64,000 nucleotides of DNA from Rahnella sp. AA (GCF_002834385.1 NZ_PITQ01000002.1:124001-188000), one strand, 5' to 3'; counted from the first letter of the stretch, positions 11,347-20,756 are shown. Program-made: numbers and translations. Notes: generated by a model not told the origin, from the sequence alone.

Positions 11347-12240
11347 TCAGTTAAGCCACGGCATTAACTGTTGCCTGGCGTAATCGAACTGCCGGCGATC
11401 AAGCTTTCCGGTATGGATTAAATGCGCAACGGATTCCCACACCAGGTATAGCCAGCGGCGGGCAAGGAAAGTTTCAGATACTGGCGCTTTTTGTAAATAG
11501 CTGAACAGCAGTTGCTCACTCATGCCTTTTTCCCACAGGCGGAAAAGGTCAAACTCACGTGGAGCCCAGAGCACAGTGCCGGGGTTGATCATCGCCAGCA
11601 GTTGATCGCTTCGCGGATCCTTTAGCATGCTGCGTAATGATAAATTGCCATGCACTAACACAGGGGTATCGTCAAATCCTTCAAACAAAGCGGGTATGCA
11701 AGCCCGGGAGCGAAAAAGCAATGTTCGATCTTCAGCCGTCAGTTCAGGTGCTTGTAAATTTGACAATGTTGCCCACAGCACTTCAACGCGTTGCGGATAC
11801 CAGTTTTCCCAGCGATTATCCTGAGTACTGTCGACCGATCCGACACACCCGTGGCTGTCGATCCGGTGCCAGGCGAGCATCGCTTCAACGATTTGTTCTT
11901 GTAATATCTGCCAGCGTTCCGGCGTTCTCGTTGGTGCTTCCGCAGATACGCCGCGAAGACGCTCAATCAGCAAAATTTCCTGATAGGGTTTCTGGTGTGT
12001 CGTAACCATACCGTAAACCGTCGGCACCCGAACCACACCCTCTCTCGCCAGCATGGATAATTTGTAAGCTTCCTGCCCGGCAATCCCCAGACAGACAAAG
12101 CTTTTCGCCAGCAACGGCATGGCGTATCCCTGCTCATCATACAGTGAAAAAAGATGGGCATAAGGCTGTTCACTGACGCATTCAAGACGAGACAAACGCT
12201 CGCCCAACACAATACTTAATTCGGCTTTTAGCTGTTCCAT
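11347..12240 (-). CDS. ycbJ: YcbJ, phosphotransferase-fold protein of unknown function
   Basis: A 297-residue protein matching E. coli YcbJ in length and along its whole sequence (for example ARTPERWQILQEQIVEA and LRSMLKDPRSDQLLAM). The fold appears to be that of aminoglycoside phosphotransferase/choline kinase proteins. The catalytic loop reads LVHGNLSLRSML, so the usual catalytic Asp of HGD is Asn, and the metal-binding DxD/DFG element is replaced by MINPGT. It may therefore be catalytically inactive. No function is established. It stands alone, convergent with elyC with a single base between stops. Confidence 0.85.
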   Translation of the reverse strand: MEQLKAELSIVLGERLSRLECVSEQPYAHLFSLYDEQGYAMPLLAKSFVCLGIAGQEAYKLSMLAREGVVRVPTVYGMVTTHQKPYQEILLIERLRGVSAEAPTRTPERWQILQEQIVEAMLAWHRIDSHGCVGSVDSTQDNRWENWYPQRVEVLWATLSNLQAPELTAEDRTLLFRSRACIPALFEGFDDTPVLVHGNLSLRSMLKDPRSDQLLAMINPGTVLWAPREFDLFRLWEKGMSEQLLFSYLQKAPVSETFLARRWLYLVWESVAHLIHTGKLDRRQFDYARQQLMPWLN

Positions 12241-12413
12241 AACGTGTTCGCAGTGACAAAAAGATTAACGTTTATGATGAAAGCTTCGGGCAGTGAATAC
12301 CCCGTTTCAGATCAAATAAAAACCGGATAGTCTGAGCAGATAAAGGAAGATGTCGCGCAAAAGCGAAGATAAGGGAAAACAGACGAAATACAGTGCATTC
12401 CGCCTGTTTTTGG

Positions 12414-13172
12414 TCAGGCCTTTTTGTGGCCTAAGATCACACGGACACGCTCCAGATCTTCTGGCGTGTCGACGCCAACCGAAGGGATGGCCTTCGCGAC
12501 GTCAACGTGGATTTTTTCACCGTACCAAAGCACACGAAGTTGTTCGAGCAATTCAATATGTTCAAGCTTGCTCGGTTCCCACTGCACATACTGGCGAATA
12601 AAACCGGCGCGGTATGCGTAAATACCGATATGGCGCAGGAAAACGTCTCCAATTGAATCTTTCGAAACGGCAAACCGCTCACGTTCCCAGGGAATAGCCG
12701 CGCGGGAAAAATACATCGCGTAACCTTTGGCATCCCGGACCACTTTCACCGCATTCGGATTGAAAGCCTCTTCGGCTGACTCAATCGGCACAGCCAGCGT
12801 TGCCATACCTGCTTCACTATTCGCCAGATTTTCTGCCACCTGACTGACAATCACCGGCGGAATTAAAGGCTCATCGCCCTGAACGTTCACGATGATTTCA
12901 TCATCTTCAAATTGGCATAATTCAATGACTTCGGCCAGGCGCTCCGTGCCGGACTGATGATCAGGGCTGGTGAGACAAACTTCACCACCCGCGGCTTCTA
13001 CCGCAGTGACAACATCGGGATGGTCAGTCGCTACGATCACCCGCTTAGCCCCGGACTCAAGCGCACGCTCCATTACGTGCACAACCATAGGTTTGCCGTT
13101 GATATCCGCCAGAGGTTTACCCGGCAAACGGCTTGAACCATAACGGGCAGGAATAATTGCAATAAAACTCAT
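12414..13172 (-). CDS. kdsB: CMP-Kdo synthetase KdsB
   Basis: A 252-residue cytoplasmic 3-deoxy-manno-octulosonate cytidylyltransferase. It activates Kdo with CTP to CMP-Kdo, the sugar donor for the inner core of lipopolysaccharide. The nucleotide-binding N-terminus [19 protein letters not shown] is intact, as are [12 protein letters not shown] and the C-terminal [13 protein letters not shown]. Its start overlaps the ycaR stop by four bases (ATGA), so the two are co-translated. The 3' region holds short GC dyads but no clear U-rich terminator. Confidence 0.97.
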   Translation of the reverse strand: MSFIAIIPARYGSSRLPGKPLADINGKPMVVHVMERALESGAKRVIVATDHPDVVTAVEAAGGEVCLTSPDHQSGTERLAEVIELCQFEDDEIIVNVQGDEPLIPPVIVSQVAENLANSEAGMATLAVPIESAEEAFNPNAVKVVRDAKGYAMYFSRAAIPWERERFAVSKDSIGDVFLRHIGIYAYRAGFIRQYVQWEPSKLEHIELLEQLRVLWYGEKIHVDVAKAIPSVGVDTPEDLERVRVILGHKKA

Positions 13173-13351
13173 GGATGCGTCTCATCAACAGAAAGCGGGC
13201 GGGCCTCATTTTCTAATAATACAGGGATACCATCACGAACCGGGTAAGCCAGGCTGTCCGCCTTACACACCAGTTCCTGTGACTCTTTATTGAAGTAAAG
13301 CTTCCCGTTACATACAGGGCACGCAACGATCTCAAGTAAACGATGGTCCAT
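13169..13351 (-). CDS. ycaR: YcaR, small Trm112-family protein
   Basis: A 60-residue protein of the Trm112/UPF0434 family: [18 protein letters not shown], then [20 protein letters not shown]. The CPVC pair and a third cysteine suggest a small metal-binding or zinc-ribbon-like fold, but its role in enterobacteria is not known. The frame is open 23 codons further upstream; I chose the ATG at 13349-13351 because it carries a good ribosome-binding site (GGGAGGAA) and matches the conserved N-terminus. The 4-nt overlap with kdsB is conserved in relatives and hints at a link to Kdo/LPS synthesis. Confidence 0.93.
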   Translation of the reverse strand: MDHRLLEIVACPVCNGKLYFNKESQELVCKADSLAYPVRDGIPVLLENEARPLSVDETHP

Positions 13352-13537
13352 CAGTTCCTCCCGGAGGCGAATACGCCGTAATTTCAACAGGGCGCAGCGC
13401 AAAAAAGCATTAGAAAACACAAAACAGCGGTCCCAGAGAATAGCATATTGCCCTGCCCTCCGTTAATCCTCCGTCACCCTCTGACAGTTCATGCCAACGT
13501 TACATTGTTGTAAATAAAAAATATCGGCAAAGGGTGA

Positions 13538-13587
13538 TTGCGTTGCAGATTCACTGGGAGTACAATTTTTTTGTGATGAACATCACA
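13538..13587 (+). promoter_or_regulatory. Promoter with CRP-like dyad at the start point
   Basis: A sigma-70-type promoter reading plus: -35 TTGCGT (13538-13543), 17-base spacer, -10 TACAAT (13561-13566), predicted start near 13573. At 13572-13587 lies a perfect 6-bp-arm dyad, TGTGAT-GAAC-ATCACA, which contains the full CRP core TGTGA-N6-TCACA. Because it straddles the predicted start, it would act as a repressor site, or be transcribed as a 5' hairpin, rather than as a normal activator site. It drives the unit ending at 13729. Confidence 0.5.
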
Positions 13588-13615
13588 CTATCAACCTTAG
13601 ACAAGAGCACTAAAA

Positions 13616-13666
13616 ATGAAAACCATTAACAAAATCATCGCAATGTTCGCTAATTTCAGTCACTAA
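13616..13666 (+). CDS. Possible 16-codon small protein or leader peptide
   Basis: A short frame reading MKTINKIIAMFANFSH, about 43 nt after the predicted transcription start. An AAGAG sequence 8 nt before the ATG is a weak ribosome-binding site. The peptide is basic at its N-terminus and then hydrophobic, reminiscent of very small membrane-active peptides, but has no run of one amino acid as in attenuation leaders. No gene follows on the plus strand; a terminator ends the transcript at 13729 and ycaQ lies convergent. It may be a small protein, or the transcript may be a small RNA with a chance frame. I do not recognise it. Confidence 0.4.
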   Translation: MKTINKIIAMFANFSH

Positions 13667-13699
13667 GACTGATGAAACACCTGCAATCATCGTGAAATA

Positions 13700-13729
13700 A
13701 CGGCTGCCTGAAGCAGCCGTTTTATTTTG
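13700..13729 (+). terminator. Terminator of the small plus-strand unit
   Basis: An 8-bp stem ACGGCTGC / GCAGCCGT (13700-13707 with 13713-13720), a CTGAA loop, then TTTATTTTG. The T-rich side follows the stem on the plus strand, so it fits the small unit starting at 13573. It lies 15 nt past the ycaQ stop and may also serve ycaQ, less efficiently. Confidence 0.75.
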
Positions 13730-13734
13730 CGGAA

Positions 13735-14958
13735 TCAAACCCGCCAGCCGGTTTTCCATAGAACGGTTAACGCTTCCGGTACTTTCGTCAGCAATACGTC
13801 CTCTGCCCCCTGCCACGCGGCAAAGCGCGTAATCGCGCCATGAATATCCTGCGCACGCCGGGCTGTTACCTTTATGCCTGTCTCAAGATGCAGACTTTTG
13901 ACCTCCAGTCTTTTTTCCTTGCGGTGCATTTTTGCATCGACACGCCCGATAAGCTCGCCCCGCTGTAGTATGGGCAATGTGAAGTATCCGTACTGACGTT
14001 TCGCTTCGGGTGTGTAGCATTCAATCCGGTAATCAAAATTAAACAACATGGCAGCACGCTTGCGATCCCACACCACCGGGTCGAAGGGAGAAAGCAATGT
14101 CGTCACCGTTGAACGAATCTGTGACTCAAGCGCTTTTTGCAGCAAAGGGAATTGTCGCCGGTGGACATAATAATTGCCCTCCAGACCACTGACCTCAACC
14201 GGCGTGATGTCTCCGCTTTCCAGCAGATCCTCTATCACTCTCCGCGTATCTGCACGTTTAAGGCGATAGTAATCCGCCAGCCATTCCGCTTTGAAAATCC
14301 CCAGATACTGTGCCGAACGGCACAACATTTGATATTCCGCTGCTTCCCGGCTCAGTGCCTGCGTTGCATCATCCCAACCTGGCATAACGCGCTCTGCCAG
14401 GTCATAAACCCGATGAAAATTACGCCGTTCGGATACCATCAGCTTTCCGGCTGTAAACAGCGTTTCAAGATGTTTTTTATGCGGTTTCCAGTCCCACCAG
14501 CCGCTGTTTGATTTCTTTTCTGTGCTGAAATCGGCAGAACGCACCGGGCCATTTTTAGCGATATGGCTGAGCAAATCATGGATATCCACATGGTGCTCCT
14601 CAAACCAGTCCTGAGAAAATTTCCACCCCATACCCTGCGGATTCAGCATTTTATGCCTTAGCAACCCGTAATCTTCACGGGGGATAAAACAGGCTTCATG
14701 CGCCCAATATTCAAAAATTTCCCCCGCTGATAACGCATCCTCCAGCCATTGCGGTGAGTAATTCCCAAGGCGGCTGAACAACACGAGATAAGGGCTTCTG
14801 GCGACCACGCTTATCGTATCGATTTGTAGCAATCCCATGTTCTGGATGGAATCGACAACATCACCGGCGGACGGTTTTCGGGTCAGTGGTTTAAGAAGAT
14901 TTTGTGCAGATAAATGCAGTGTGCGGGCCGAACTGAGAGATATAACCGGGTAAGACAT
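13735..14958 (-). CDS. ycaQ: YcaQ DNA glycosylase (winged-helix, interstrand cross-link repair)
   Basis: A 407-residue member of the HTH_42 (AlkZ/YcaQ) family. E. coli YcaQ unhooks DNA interstrand cross-links and removes N7-alkylated guanine adducts as a monofunctional glycosylase. The catalytic QxD motif is present in LLQIDTISVVARSPYLVLFS (about residues 46-65). Other family blocks are WWDWKPHKKHLETLF, LSPFDPVVWDRKRA and QYGYFTLPIL. It is monocistronic here, with a terminator-like hairpin 15 nt downstream and a cold-shock gene 95 nt upstream on the same strand. Confidence 0.92.
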   Translation of the reverse strand: MSYPVISLSSARTLHLSAQNLLKPLTRKPSAGDVVDSIQNMGLLQIDTISVVARSPYLVLFSRLGNYSPQWLEDALSAGEIFEYWAHEACFIPREDYGLLRHKMLNPQGMGWKFSQDWFEEHHVDIHDLLSHIAKNGPVRSADFSTEKKSNSGWWDWKPHKKHLETLFTAGKLMVSERRNFHRVYDLAERVMPGWDDATQALSREAAEYQMLCRSAQYLGIFKAEWLADYYRLKRADTRRVIEDLLESGDITPVEVSGLEGNYYVHRRQFPLLQKALESQIRSTVTTLLSPFDPVVWDRKRAAMLFNFDYRIECYTPEAKRQYGYFTLPILQRGELIGRVDAKMHRKEKRLEVKSLHLETGIKVTARRAQDIHGAITRFAAWQGAEDVLLTKVPEALTVLWKTGWRV

Positions 14959-15053
14959 ATCGGTATCCGTGGCAGCGATAAACTGTGGATACCGATAACA
15001 TATTTTTGCCGGAGCGTAAAATTCAGCTCAACGGAGAATGCTAACAGCCAGAC

Positions 15054-15266
15054 TCAGAACGCAATAACATCAGCCGCAGAAGGGCCATGTGCTACGCTGT
15101 GGTAAGTGGTGAATTCAACCCGCTGACCGGCGCTTAGTGATTTATTACCGGTATTAGCAATAGAGGTACGCTGAACATAAATTTCAGAAGAACCATCCAG
15201 AGGGCAAATAAAACCGTAACCTTTGGCCTGATTGTACCATTTAACTAAACCCATTTTTAACATCAT
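15054..15266 (-). CDS. Divergent cold-shock-domain protein (CspH/CspG-like)
   Basis: A 70-residue single cold-shock domain, MGLVKWYNQAKGYGFICP..., the length of the CspA family. RNP-1 is intact (KGYGFI), but RNP-2, usually VFVHF, reads IYVQRTSI, so the stacking His/Phe pair is altered; single-stranded nucleic acid binding may be reduced. In this respect it resembles the less typical CspF/CspH proteins. The open frame extends 23 codons upstream; I start at ATG 15264-15266, preceded at 8 nt by AGGA within AAAGGATAG. The next Met (15263) would shorten it by one residue. A long AT-rich leader region precedes it. Confidence 0.85.
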   Translation of the reverse strand: MMLKMGLVKWYNQAKGYGFICPLDGSSEIYVQRTSIANTGNKSLSAGQRVEFTTYHSVAHGPSAADVIAF

Positions 15267-15709
15267 AATTTCTATCCTTTCTTTTGGGCATCCATGAACA
15301 CACTTTTTTATTATTGTTCGGATGCGTTTGCCCATATCTAAGTTATTTTTTTATAAAAAACCTCTAATGAGCGAATTTGTTTAACGTTTTTTTTATTTAA
15401 TATTGTGCCATACGGCAATATTAGCCAACAGTACAGACAATTACTTATGGGAGGACTTAGAAGGTTCGTCTTTGAGGAATTATCGGGAAAGAGATAACGT
15501 CTGGGAGGAACTGCTTTACTTTACACTCATACATAAATAGCGCTGCAACACAGGCTGCACGCATTTACTCATAACCCACAGGCAATAGCAAGTCATGCTA
15601 TGTGATAATTTTCACCAGGAATGCTACTCCCGTAAATTAACCTTCTAAATCAGGAGCATTACAATTTAAAATTTACGTAAATTTTTAAAAACACAGCACC
15701 TCAGACCGT
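15267..15709. promoter_or_regulatory. Intergenic region between lpxK and csp
   Basis: About 440 AT-rich bases. An inverted repeat AATATTG-N10-CAATATT occupies 15399-15422, about 135-155 nt upstream of the csp start, and could be an operator or part of a long csp leader. An 18-bp perfect AT-rich palindrome lies at 15668-15685, 25 nt past the lpxK stop; it may form a weak 3' hairpin for lpxK. No frame of coding character and no canonical cold box on the csp strand are visible. Confidence 0.35.
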
Positions 15710-16699
15710 TTAAAGATGGGTTTTCAAAATCAGATCGGTTATTTTTTGCAGTAATTTCTCAGCCAGCCCTCCCCGGATTTTTGCCTCAACAGGCAAATAC
15801 CACCAATCCTGCTGAGCAAAAGCGCGACATTTCACTGCATCTTTTTCAGTCATCAGAAGCTGCTGACCGGATTGTACTGTGCCAGAGATCTGCTCACGCG
15901 AATATGCCTGATGATCAGCAAAAGCGATTTCCTTTTGCAAATCCACTCCCAGCTGTTTGAGTGTCGCAAAAAAACGTGGCGGATGCCCGATGCCGGCCAT
16001 AGCTACCACATTATGCAACGTTGCAGCATCACGCTGTTCACCCGTTACCAGATTCACCGCTTTGCCCGGCTGTAAAACCATAGACAGCTCACCGGCATGC
16101 GCGGTACCACCGTTAGTTATCACCGCATCAACGGAAAGCAGGCGTGACTGACGTTCACGCATCGGCCCGGCAGGGAGCCAGTGCCCGTTGCCAAAACGCC
16201 GCACACCGTCAATAACAACAATTTCGACATCACGCTCAAGCGCGTAATGTTGAAGGCCATCATCCGTAATGATAACGTCCAGCTCATGCGCGGCCAGTAA
16301 CGCTTTAACTGCACCGGAACGCACCGGCGATACAGCAACGGGCGCTCCGGTTCTCTGGAAGATCAACACGGGTTCATCACCTGCCTGAGCTGGCTTCGTC
16401 TCCGCAGTTAATACCAGCGGATAGCTTTCAGCTTTACCGCCGTACCCCCGTGAAACCACACCCACGCGAAAACCATGTTGTTGTAACGTTTCGACCAGCC
16501 AGATAACCACCGGCGTTTTGCCATTGCCCCCGGCAGTGAGATTCCCAACCACCACCACAGGCACAGGGGCCCGCCAGCTTTTTTTAAGCCCTGATTTATA
16601 GCTGTAACGGATTAAATTCGAGATTAATCCGTACAGCCATGACAAAGGCAAAAGCAAGAGATAGAGCGGAGATTTACCTGACCAGATACGTTCGATCAT
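15710..16699 (-). CDS. lpxK: Tetraacyldisaccharide 4'-kinase LpxK
   Basis: A 329-residue inner-membrane-associated kinase that phosphorylates the 4' position of lipid A disaccharide to make lipid IVA. An N-terminal hydrophobic helix (about 11-30) anchors it. The P-loop is [11 protein letters not shown] (residues 52-62), and further family blocks are [35 protein letters not shown] and [13 protein letters not shown]. The frame is open 28 codons further upstream, but the ATG at 16697-16699 starts the conserved MIERIWSG and overlaps the msbA stop as ATGA. This coupling to msbA matches the flow from lipid A synthesis to export. Confidence 0.97.
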   Translation of the reverse strand: MIERIWSGKSPLYLLLLPLSWLYGLISNLIRYSYKSGLKKSWRAPVPVVVVGNLTAGGNGKTPVVIWLVETLQQHGFRVGVVSRGYGGKAESYPLVLTAETKPAQAGDEPVLIFQRTGAPVAVSPVRSGAVKALLAAHELDVIITDDGLQHYALERDVEIVVIDGVRRFGNGHWLPAGPMRERQSRLLSVDAVITNGGTAHAGELSMVLQPGKAVNLVTGEQRDAATLHNVVAMAGIGHPPRFFATLKQLGVDLQKEIAFADHQAYSREQISGTVQSGQQLLMTEKDAVKCRAFAQQDWWYLPVEAKIRGGLAEKLLQKITDLILKTHL

Positions 16700-18444
16700 T
16701 GGCCAAACTGCATCCGATAAAGCTGCGAATAAACACCACGTTCTTCCAGCAATGCGGTGTGTGAGCCACGTTCCACAATACAACCATCTTCAATCACCAG
16801 AATCTCATCGGCTTTTTCTATGGTCGACAAACGGTGCGCTATCACCAGAGAGGTACGGTTTTTCTGCAATTCATCCAGAGCGGCCTGAATTGCACGTTCT
16901 GACTCGGTATCGAGTGCAGAAGTCGCTTCATCGAGGATCAGAATCGGCGAGTCACGCAACAAAGCACGCGCAATCGCGATGCGCTGGCGCTGACCACCAG
17001 AAAGCAGGACACCATTCTCGCCAATCACTGTGTCCAGACCTTTATCCATCTTACCGATGAAATCCATCGCATAAGCCATTGTTGCGGCTTTTTCGATTTC
17101 TTCACGGGAATAGAGATCAGTGCGGGCATACGCAATGTTGTTGGCAATCGTGTCGTTAAACAAATGAACATTCTGCGATACGAGTGCAACCTGATCGCGC
17201 AATGATGACAGGGTATATTCCCGCAGGTCATGACCGTCCATCAGGATTTTGCCTTCCTGAATGTCATAGAAACGCGTCAACAGGTTGGCAATAGTAGATT
17301 TACCAGAGCCAGAGCGACCCACCAGTGCGACAGTTTTCCCTTCAGGCAGCGCGAAAGAAATATCGCGTAACGCAGGGACATCGCGACCAGGATAAGTGAA
17401 GGTCACTTTCTGGAACTCAACCTCACCTTTAACACGTTTGACTTCCAGCTTACCTTCGTCTTTTTCCTGCTCCATATCCAGGATAGAGAACAACGTCTGA
17501 CAGGCCGCCATACCGCGCTGGAACTGAGAGTTTACGTTAGTCAGGGACTTAAGCGGGCGCATCAGTGCAATCATCGAGGAAAAGACCACGGTGATCGTAC
17601 CGGCGCTCAGCGTTTCCATAACAGACGGGAAGCTTGCTGCATACAGCACGAAAGCCAGTGCCAGAGAAGCAATCAGCTGAATGATCGGGTCAGAAATTGA
17701 GGAAGCAGAAACCATACGCATACCCTGCTGGCGCATACGGTTACTGACTTTATCAAACCGCTCAGTTTCCACTTTCTGACCACCAAAGATCAGAACTTCT
17801 TTGTGCCCTTTCAGCATCTGCTCTGCGCTGGTCGTCACTTGTCCCATTGTGTTTTGCATCGTTTTACTGATGTTACGGAAACGCTTGGACACCACGCGGA
17901 TAACAACCGAAACGATCGGTGCGATGACCAGTAAGATCACCGAAAGCTGCCAGCTGTAGTAAAACATCATGATAAACAGGCCAATGATTGAGGCCCCTTC
18001 ACGCACGACGGTGACCAGAGCGCTGGAAGACGATGAAGCCACCTGCTCAGAGTCATAGGTAATACGGGAAAGCAAGGTGCCAGTGGATTGCTGGTCAAAG
18101 AATGCAACCGGCATTCTCATCATGTGACCAAACAAGCGGCGGCGCATATGCATAACCACTTTGCCCGATACCCAGGAAATGCAGTAGCTCGAAATGTACC
18201 CGCTCACACCGCGAACAATCATCAGACCGATAACGACCAGTGGCATCCAGAGTAAAATTGAGCGGTCTGCTTTTCCGAATCCGTCATCTAAAAGCGGTTT
18301 CAGCAAAGACAGCATGAAGGTATCACTGGCGGCGTTGGCGACCAGCGCAATAGCCGCAGCAATCAGCCCGGCCTTAAAAGGTGTGATCATCGGCCATAGG
18401 CGACGGAATGTCTGCCACGTGGAGAGATCTTTATCGTTCATCAT
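16696..18444 (-). CDS. msbA: Lipid A export ABC transporter MsbA
   Basis: A 582-residue half-transporter that flips core-lipid A across the inner membrane as a homodimer; identical in length to E. coli MsbA. Six transmembrane helices occupy roughly residues 20-325. The nucleotide-binding domain has Walker [10 protein letters not shown] (near 376), signature [14 protein letters not shown] and Walker [13 protein letters not shown] followed by the switch histidine in VIAHRLST. It lies 38 nt after comEC and overlaps lpxK by 4 nt, giving an operon comEC-msbA-lpxK. Confidence 0.98.
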   Translation of the reverse strand: MMNDKDLSTWQTFRRLWPMITPFKAGLIAAAIALVANAASDTFMLSLLKPLLDDGFGKADRSILLWMPLVVIGLMIVRGVSGYISSYCISWVSGKVVMHMRRRLFGHMMRMPVAFFDQQSTGTLLSRITYDSEQVASSSSSALVTVVREGASIIGLFIMMFYYSWQLSVILLVIAPIVSVVIRVVSKRFRNISKTMQNTMGQVTTSAEQMLKGHKEVLIFGGQKVETERFDKVSNRMRQQGMRMVSASSISDPIIQLIASLALAFVLYAASFPSVMETLSAGTITVVFSSMIALMRPLKSLTNVNSQFQRGMAACQTLFSILDMEQEKDEGKLEVKRVKGEVEFQKVTFTYPGRDVPALRDISFALPEGKTVALVGRSGSGKSTIANLLTRFYDIQEGKILMDGHDLREYTLSSLRDQVALVSQNVHLFNDTIANNIAYARTDLYSREEIEKAATMAYAMDFIGKMDKGLDTVIGENGVLLSGGQRQRIAIARALLRDSPILILDEATSALDTESERAIQAALDELQKNRTSLVIAHRLSTIEKADEILVIEDGCIVERGSHTALLEERGVYSQLYRMQFGQ

Positions 18445-18482
18445 GCAATATCAACCAGCATCGAAAGAAATAGCGGCCTATT

Positions 18483-20756
18483 CTACTCATTATCTGCTGA
18501 TACTCCAAACCGGCGGTGATACCAACGTGGGTTTAATTGCTCCCGTAAGCCTTTAATTGCCCAATAATCACCGTAAATGAACAAGCTCAATTGCCCGGAA
18601 TCCGACGTGGAATGCCAGTCATAACGGGCTTTGTTGTATCTGCTAACAACTTTATGCGCAGGCAGATGCCATTTATTGAAACGCGCTGCCGAAGCCAGTG
18701 CCACTTCCGGCGCAACTGCGCGCAAAAAAGTAGGGGAAGAAGACGTATTACTCCCGTGATGAGGAACCTGAAGCACCGTGGACTGCAACGTCTGCTGCCA
18801 TTTCCTGATTAAGGCTTTTTCCGTGCCCGCCTCAATATCCCCTGTCAGCAGCAGGCTGAATGAACCATCATCAATACGGATGACGCAGCTGTCATCATTC
18901 CGGGCATCTGCAACTTTTGCCCTTGGCCATAAAACGTTGAAATTTAGCCCCTGCCACTGCCAGTGTTCTCCGGCCACACACGCCAGATGGTCCGCTGACA
19001 TGGAGCTATCTCGCAAGCTTGCCTGAGGATATCCCGACTGGATGAATTCCAGGCCACCCCTGTGATCCATATCGTTGTGGCTGATAATTATCTGTTCTAA
19101 TTCAATATCGCGCCAATTCAAAAATGGCAGAATATTTTGTTCCGCCGCAGACCCGCCTTCCCATTTATTCCCCGTATCATAGAGAACGCCTTTTCCATTT
19201 CGGCTGATCAGCACGGATAAACCATGCCCGACATCAAGCATGTCAACGCGCCATCGCTCTGGGGGGACCCGCAAGAACCACACAACCGATACCGCGCAAA
19301 ACGACAGCAGTATCGAAAGCCATTGTTTCACATGTCCGATACGACAAAAGATAATACCCAGCCATCCCAGGGCGCTGATAGCCAGACAGTTTTCCCCAAG
19401 CGTAAACCAGCCACCGCTGAAAGGCCTTACGCCCCACATTGCCAGGCTCAGCGTAGAATCCGCCACTCTCCAGAGCAATATCTGCATGGCTGCCACCCAG
19501 TCGGCAGGAAAAATATTTAAAAACAAGATCAAGAGGATACTGGGAACCGTGAGAAGTGACACAATCGGCACCGCCCATATATTTGCAAGAAATGAGGCGA
19601 TATTGATACCGTGAAAAATACCTGTTTGCAGGGGCAGCAGGAGCAATGTGATCCCTGCCTGTAAGTGTCCCCAACGCACAACGCTCCAGTACCAGTGCTG
19701 CTGAAACTGCGGCGATAATGGCACCCACTGGAACCAGAAAACCAGCGAAGCCACCACAAGACACGATAACCAAAAGCTGTCCGAGAGTAAATTCATCGGG
19801 TCTGTCATCAGCAAAAGCGCCACGCCCCATAACCAGATTTGCCAGGGATGGCAACGGACCCGAAAGTAACGCAGCAGGAGCCATAATGAGAATGCCATGG
19901 CTGTTCGCAGCGCGGGTGCATTGCAACCGGCAAGCCACGTGTAAGCCAATAAGAAAATCTCACTGACCACCAGAGGAAAGCGATAATCGATAAATCTGAC
20001 AGGCATAAACCACTGACAAATCCGCGCCAGACAGCCGCCGAATAATGCGGCAATACCGATGTGCAGGCCTGAGATTGCAACCAAATGAGCAATCCCCGTT
20101 CGCTTCAACAGCAGCATTTCCGACTTTTGTATAAGCCCCTTCTCACCAAATGCTAATGCAATTAATACCGGCGTATTCGTAAGTTCTGGCATTGTCTGCC
20201 GGACTCGTTGAATAAATTGCTGACGCCAGCCTGCGCCGGCGTCAAGAGACTGGCTGTTGTAGATTGTCCCGGTCAGCGGCGCATGTTGAGACAATGCCCA
20301 GCGCTGTGCATCGAAGCCGCCTTCATTAAGCAGGCTATGAACCGGACGCAGGCTGACAAGCATTTTCCATCGTTGCCCGGCCATCGGTAGCTCGCCTTGC
20401 TCTCCCCATTTAGCCCGGAATGACACCGGGGGGAACACGCGTTTACCATCCACCTTTTCTATCCTGAAAAACCGGGAAGCCCCTTCCATACCCAAATTCA
20501 CTGTTTGAACTTCGGCAATGACTTCACGTTTAGCACCTTGTAAAGCAGAAATTTGCTGAAGCTGTACTGCCCCCTGATAGGCAGCCCAACAAAAGCTTAA
20601 GAATATGACACCTGTAAGTCTGAGTATTTTCCGGTCAGGAAGGAGCAACAAACAGCCAGCAAAAAGTAACGCAATAAGCTGAGCATTCGGAGGGATTTTG
20701 GGAAGAAAAATCAGTGGCATCATGCCGGTGATAATGGCAACTGCGACCTCATCCAT
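18483..20756 (-). CDS. ycaI: ComEC/Rec2-family DNA-uptake channel protein (YcaI)
   Basis: A 757-residue inner-membrane protein. After N-terminal hydrophobic helices comes a DUF4131-type region, the Competence domain (TGIAHLVAISGLHIGIAALF, about 225-245) with several helices, and a C-terminal metallo-beta-lactamase-like domain (MLDVGHGLSVLISRNGKG; ISHNDMDHRGG; VPHHGSNTSSSP). Family members transport single-stranded DNA into the cytoplasm in competent bacteria; in enterobacteria the role is DNA uptake for nutrition or rarely observed competence. All domains are full length and uninterrupted. It precedes msbA by 38 nt with no terminator, so it may be a minor read-through source for msbA. Confidence 0.93.
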   Translation of the reverse strand: MDEVAVAIITGMMPLIFLPKIPPNAQLIALLFAGCLLLLPDRKILRLTGVIFLSFCWAAYQGAVQLQQISALQGAKREVIAEVQTVNLGMEGASRFFRIEKVDGKRVFPPVSFRAKWGEQGELPMAGQRWKMLVSLRPVHSLLNEGGFDAQRWALSQHAPLTGTIYNSQSLDAGAGWRQQFIQRVRQTMPELTNTPVLIALAFGEKGLIQKSEMLLLKRTGIAHLVAISGLHIGIAALFGGCLARICQWFMPVRFIDYRFPLVVSEIFLLAYTWLAGCNAPALRTAMAFSLWLLLRYFRVRCHPWQIWLWGVALLLMTDPMNLLSDSFWLSCLVVASLVFWFQWVPLSPQFQQHWYWSVVRWGHLQAGITLLLLPLQTGIFHGINIASFLANIWAVPIVSLLTVPSILLILFLNIFPADWVAAMQILLWRVADSTLSLAMWGVRPFSGGWFTLGENCLAISALGWLGIIFCRIGHVKQWLSILLSFCAVSVVWFLRVPPERWRVDMLDVGHGLSVLISRNGKGVLYDTGNKWEGGSAAEQNILPFLNWRDIELEQIIISHNDMDHRGGLEFIQSGYPQASLRDSSMSADHLACVAGEHWQWQGLNFNVLWPRAKVADARNDDSCVIRIDDGSFSLLLTGDIEAGTEKALIRKWQQTLQSTVLQVPHHGSNTSSSPTFLRAVAPEVALASAARFNKWHLPAHKVVSRYNKARYDWHSTSDSGQLSLFIYGDYWAIKGLREQLNPRWYHRRFGVSADNE

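Noticed and set aside
15429-15436. Cold-box-like GTACAGA on the plus strand near csp
   Set aside because: It lies on the strand opposite to the csp gene and no plus-strand csp frame follows.
15668-15685. 18-bp perfect palindrome after lpxK
   Set aside because: Nearly all A/T and in AT-rich DNA; may be a weak hairpin, but not strong enough to call a terminator or operator.
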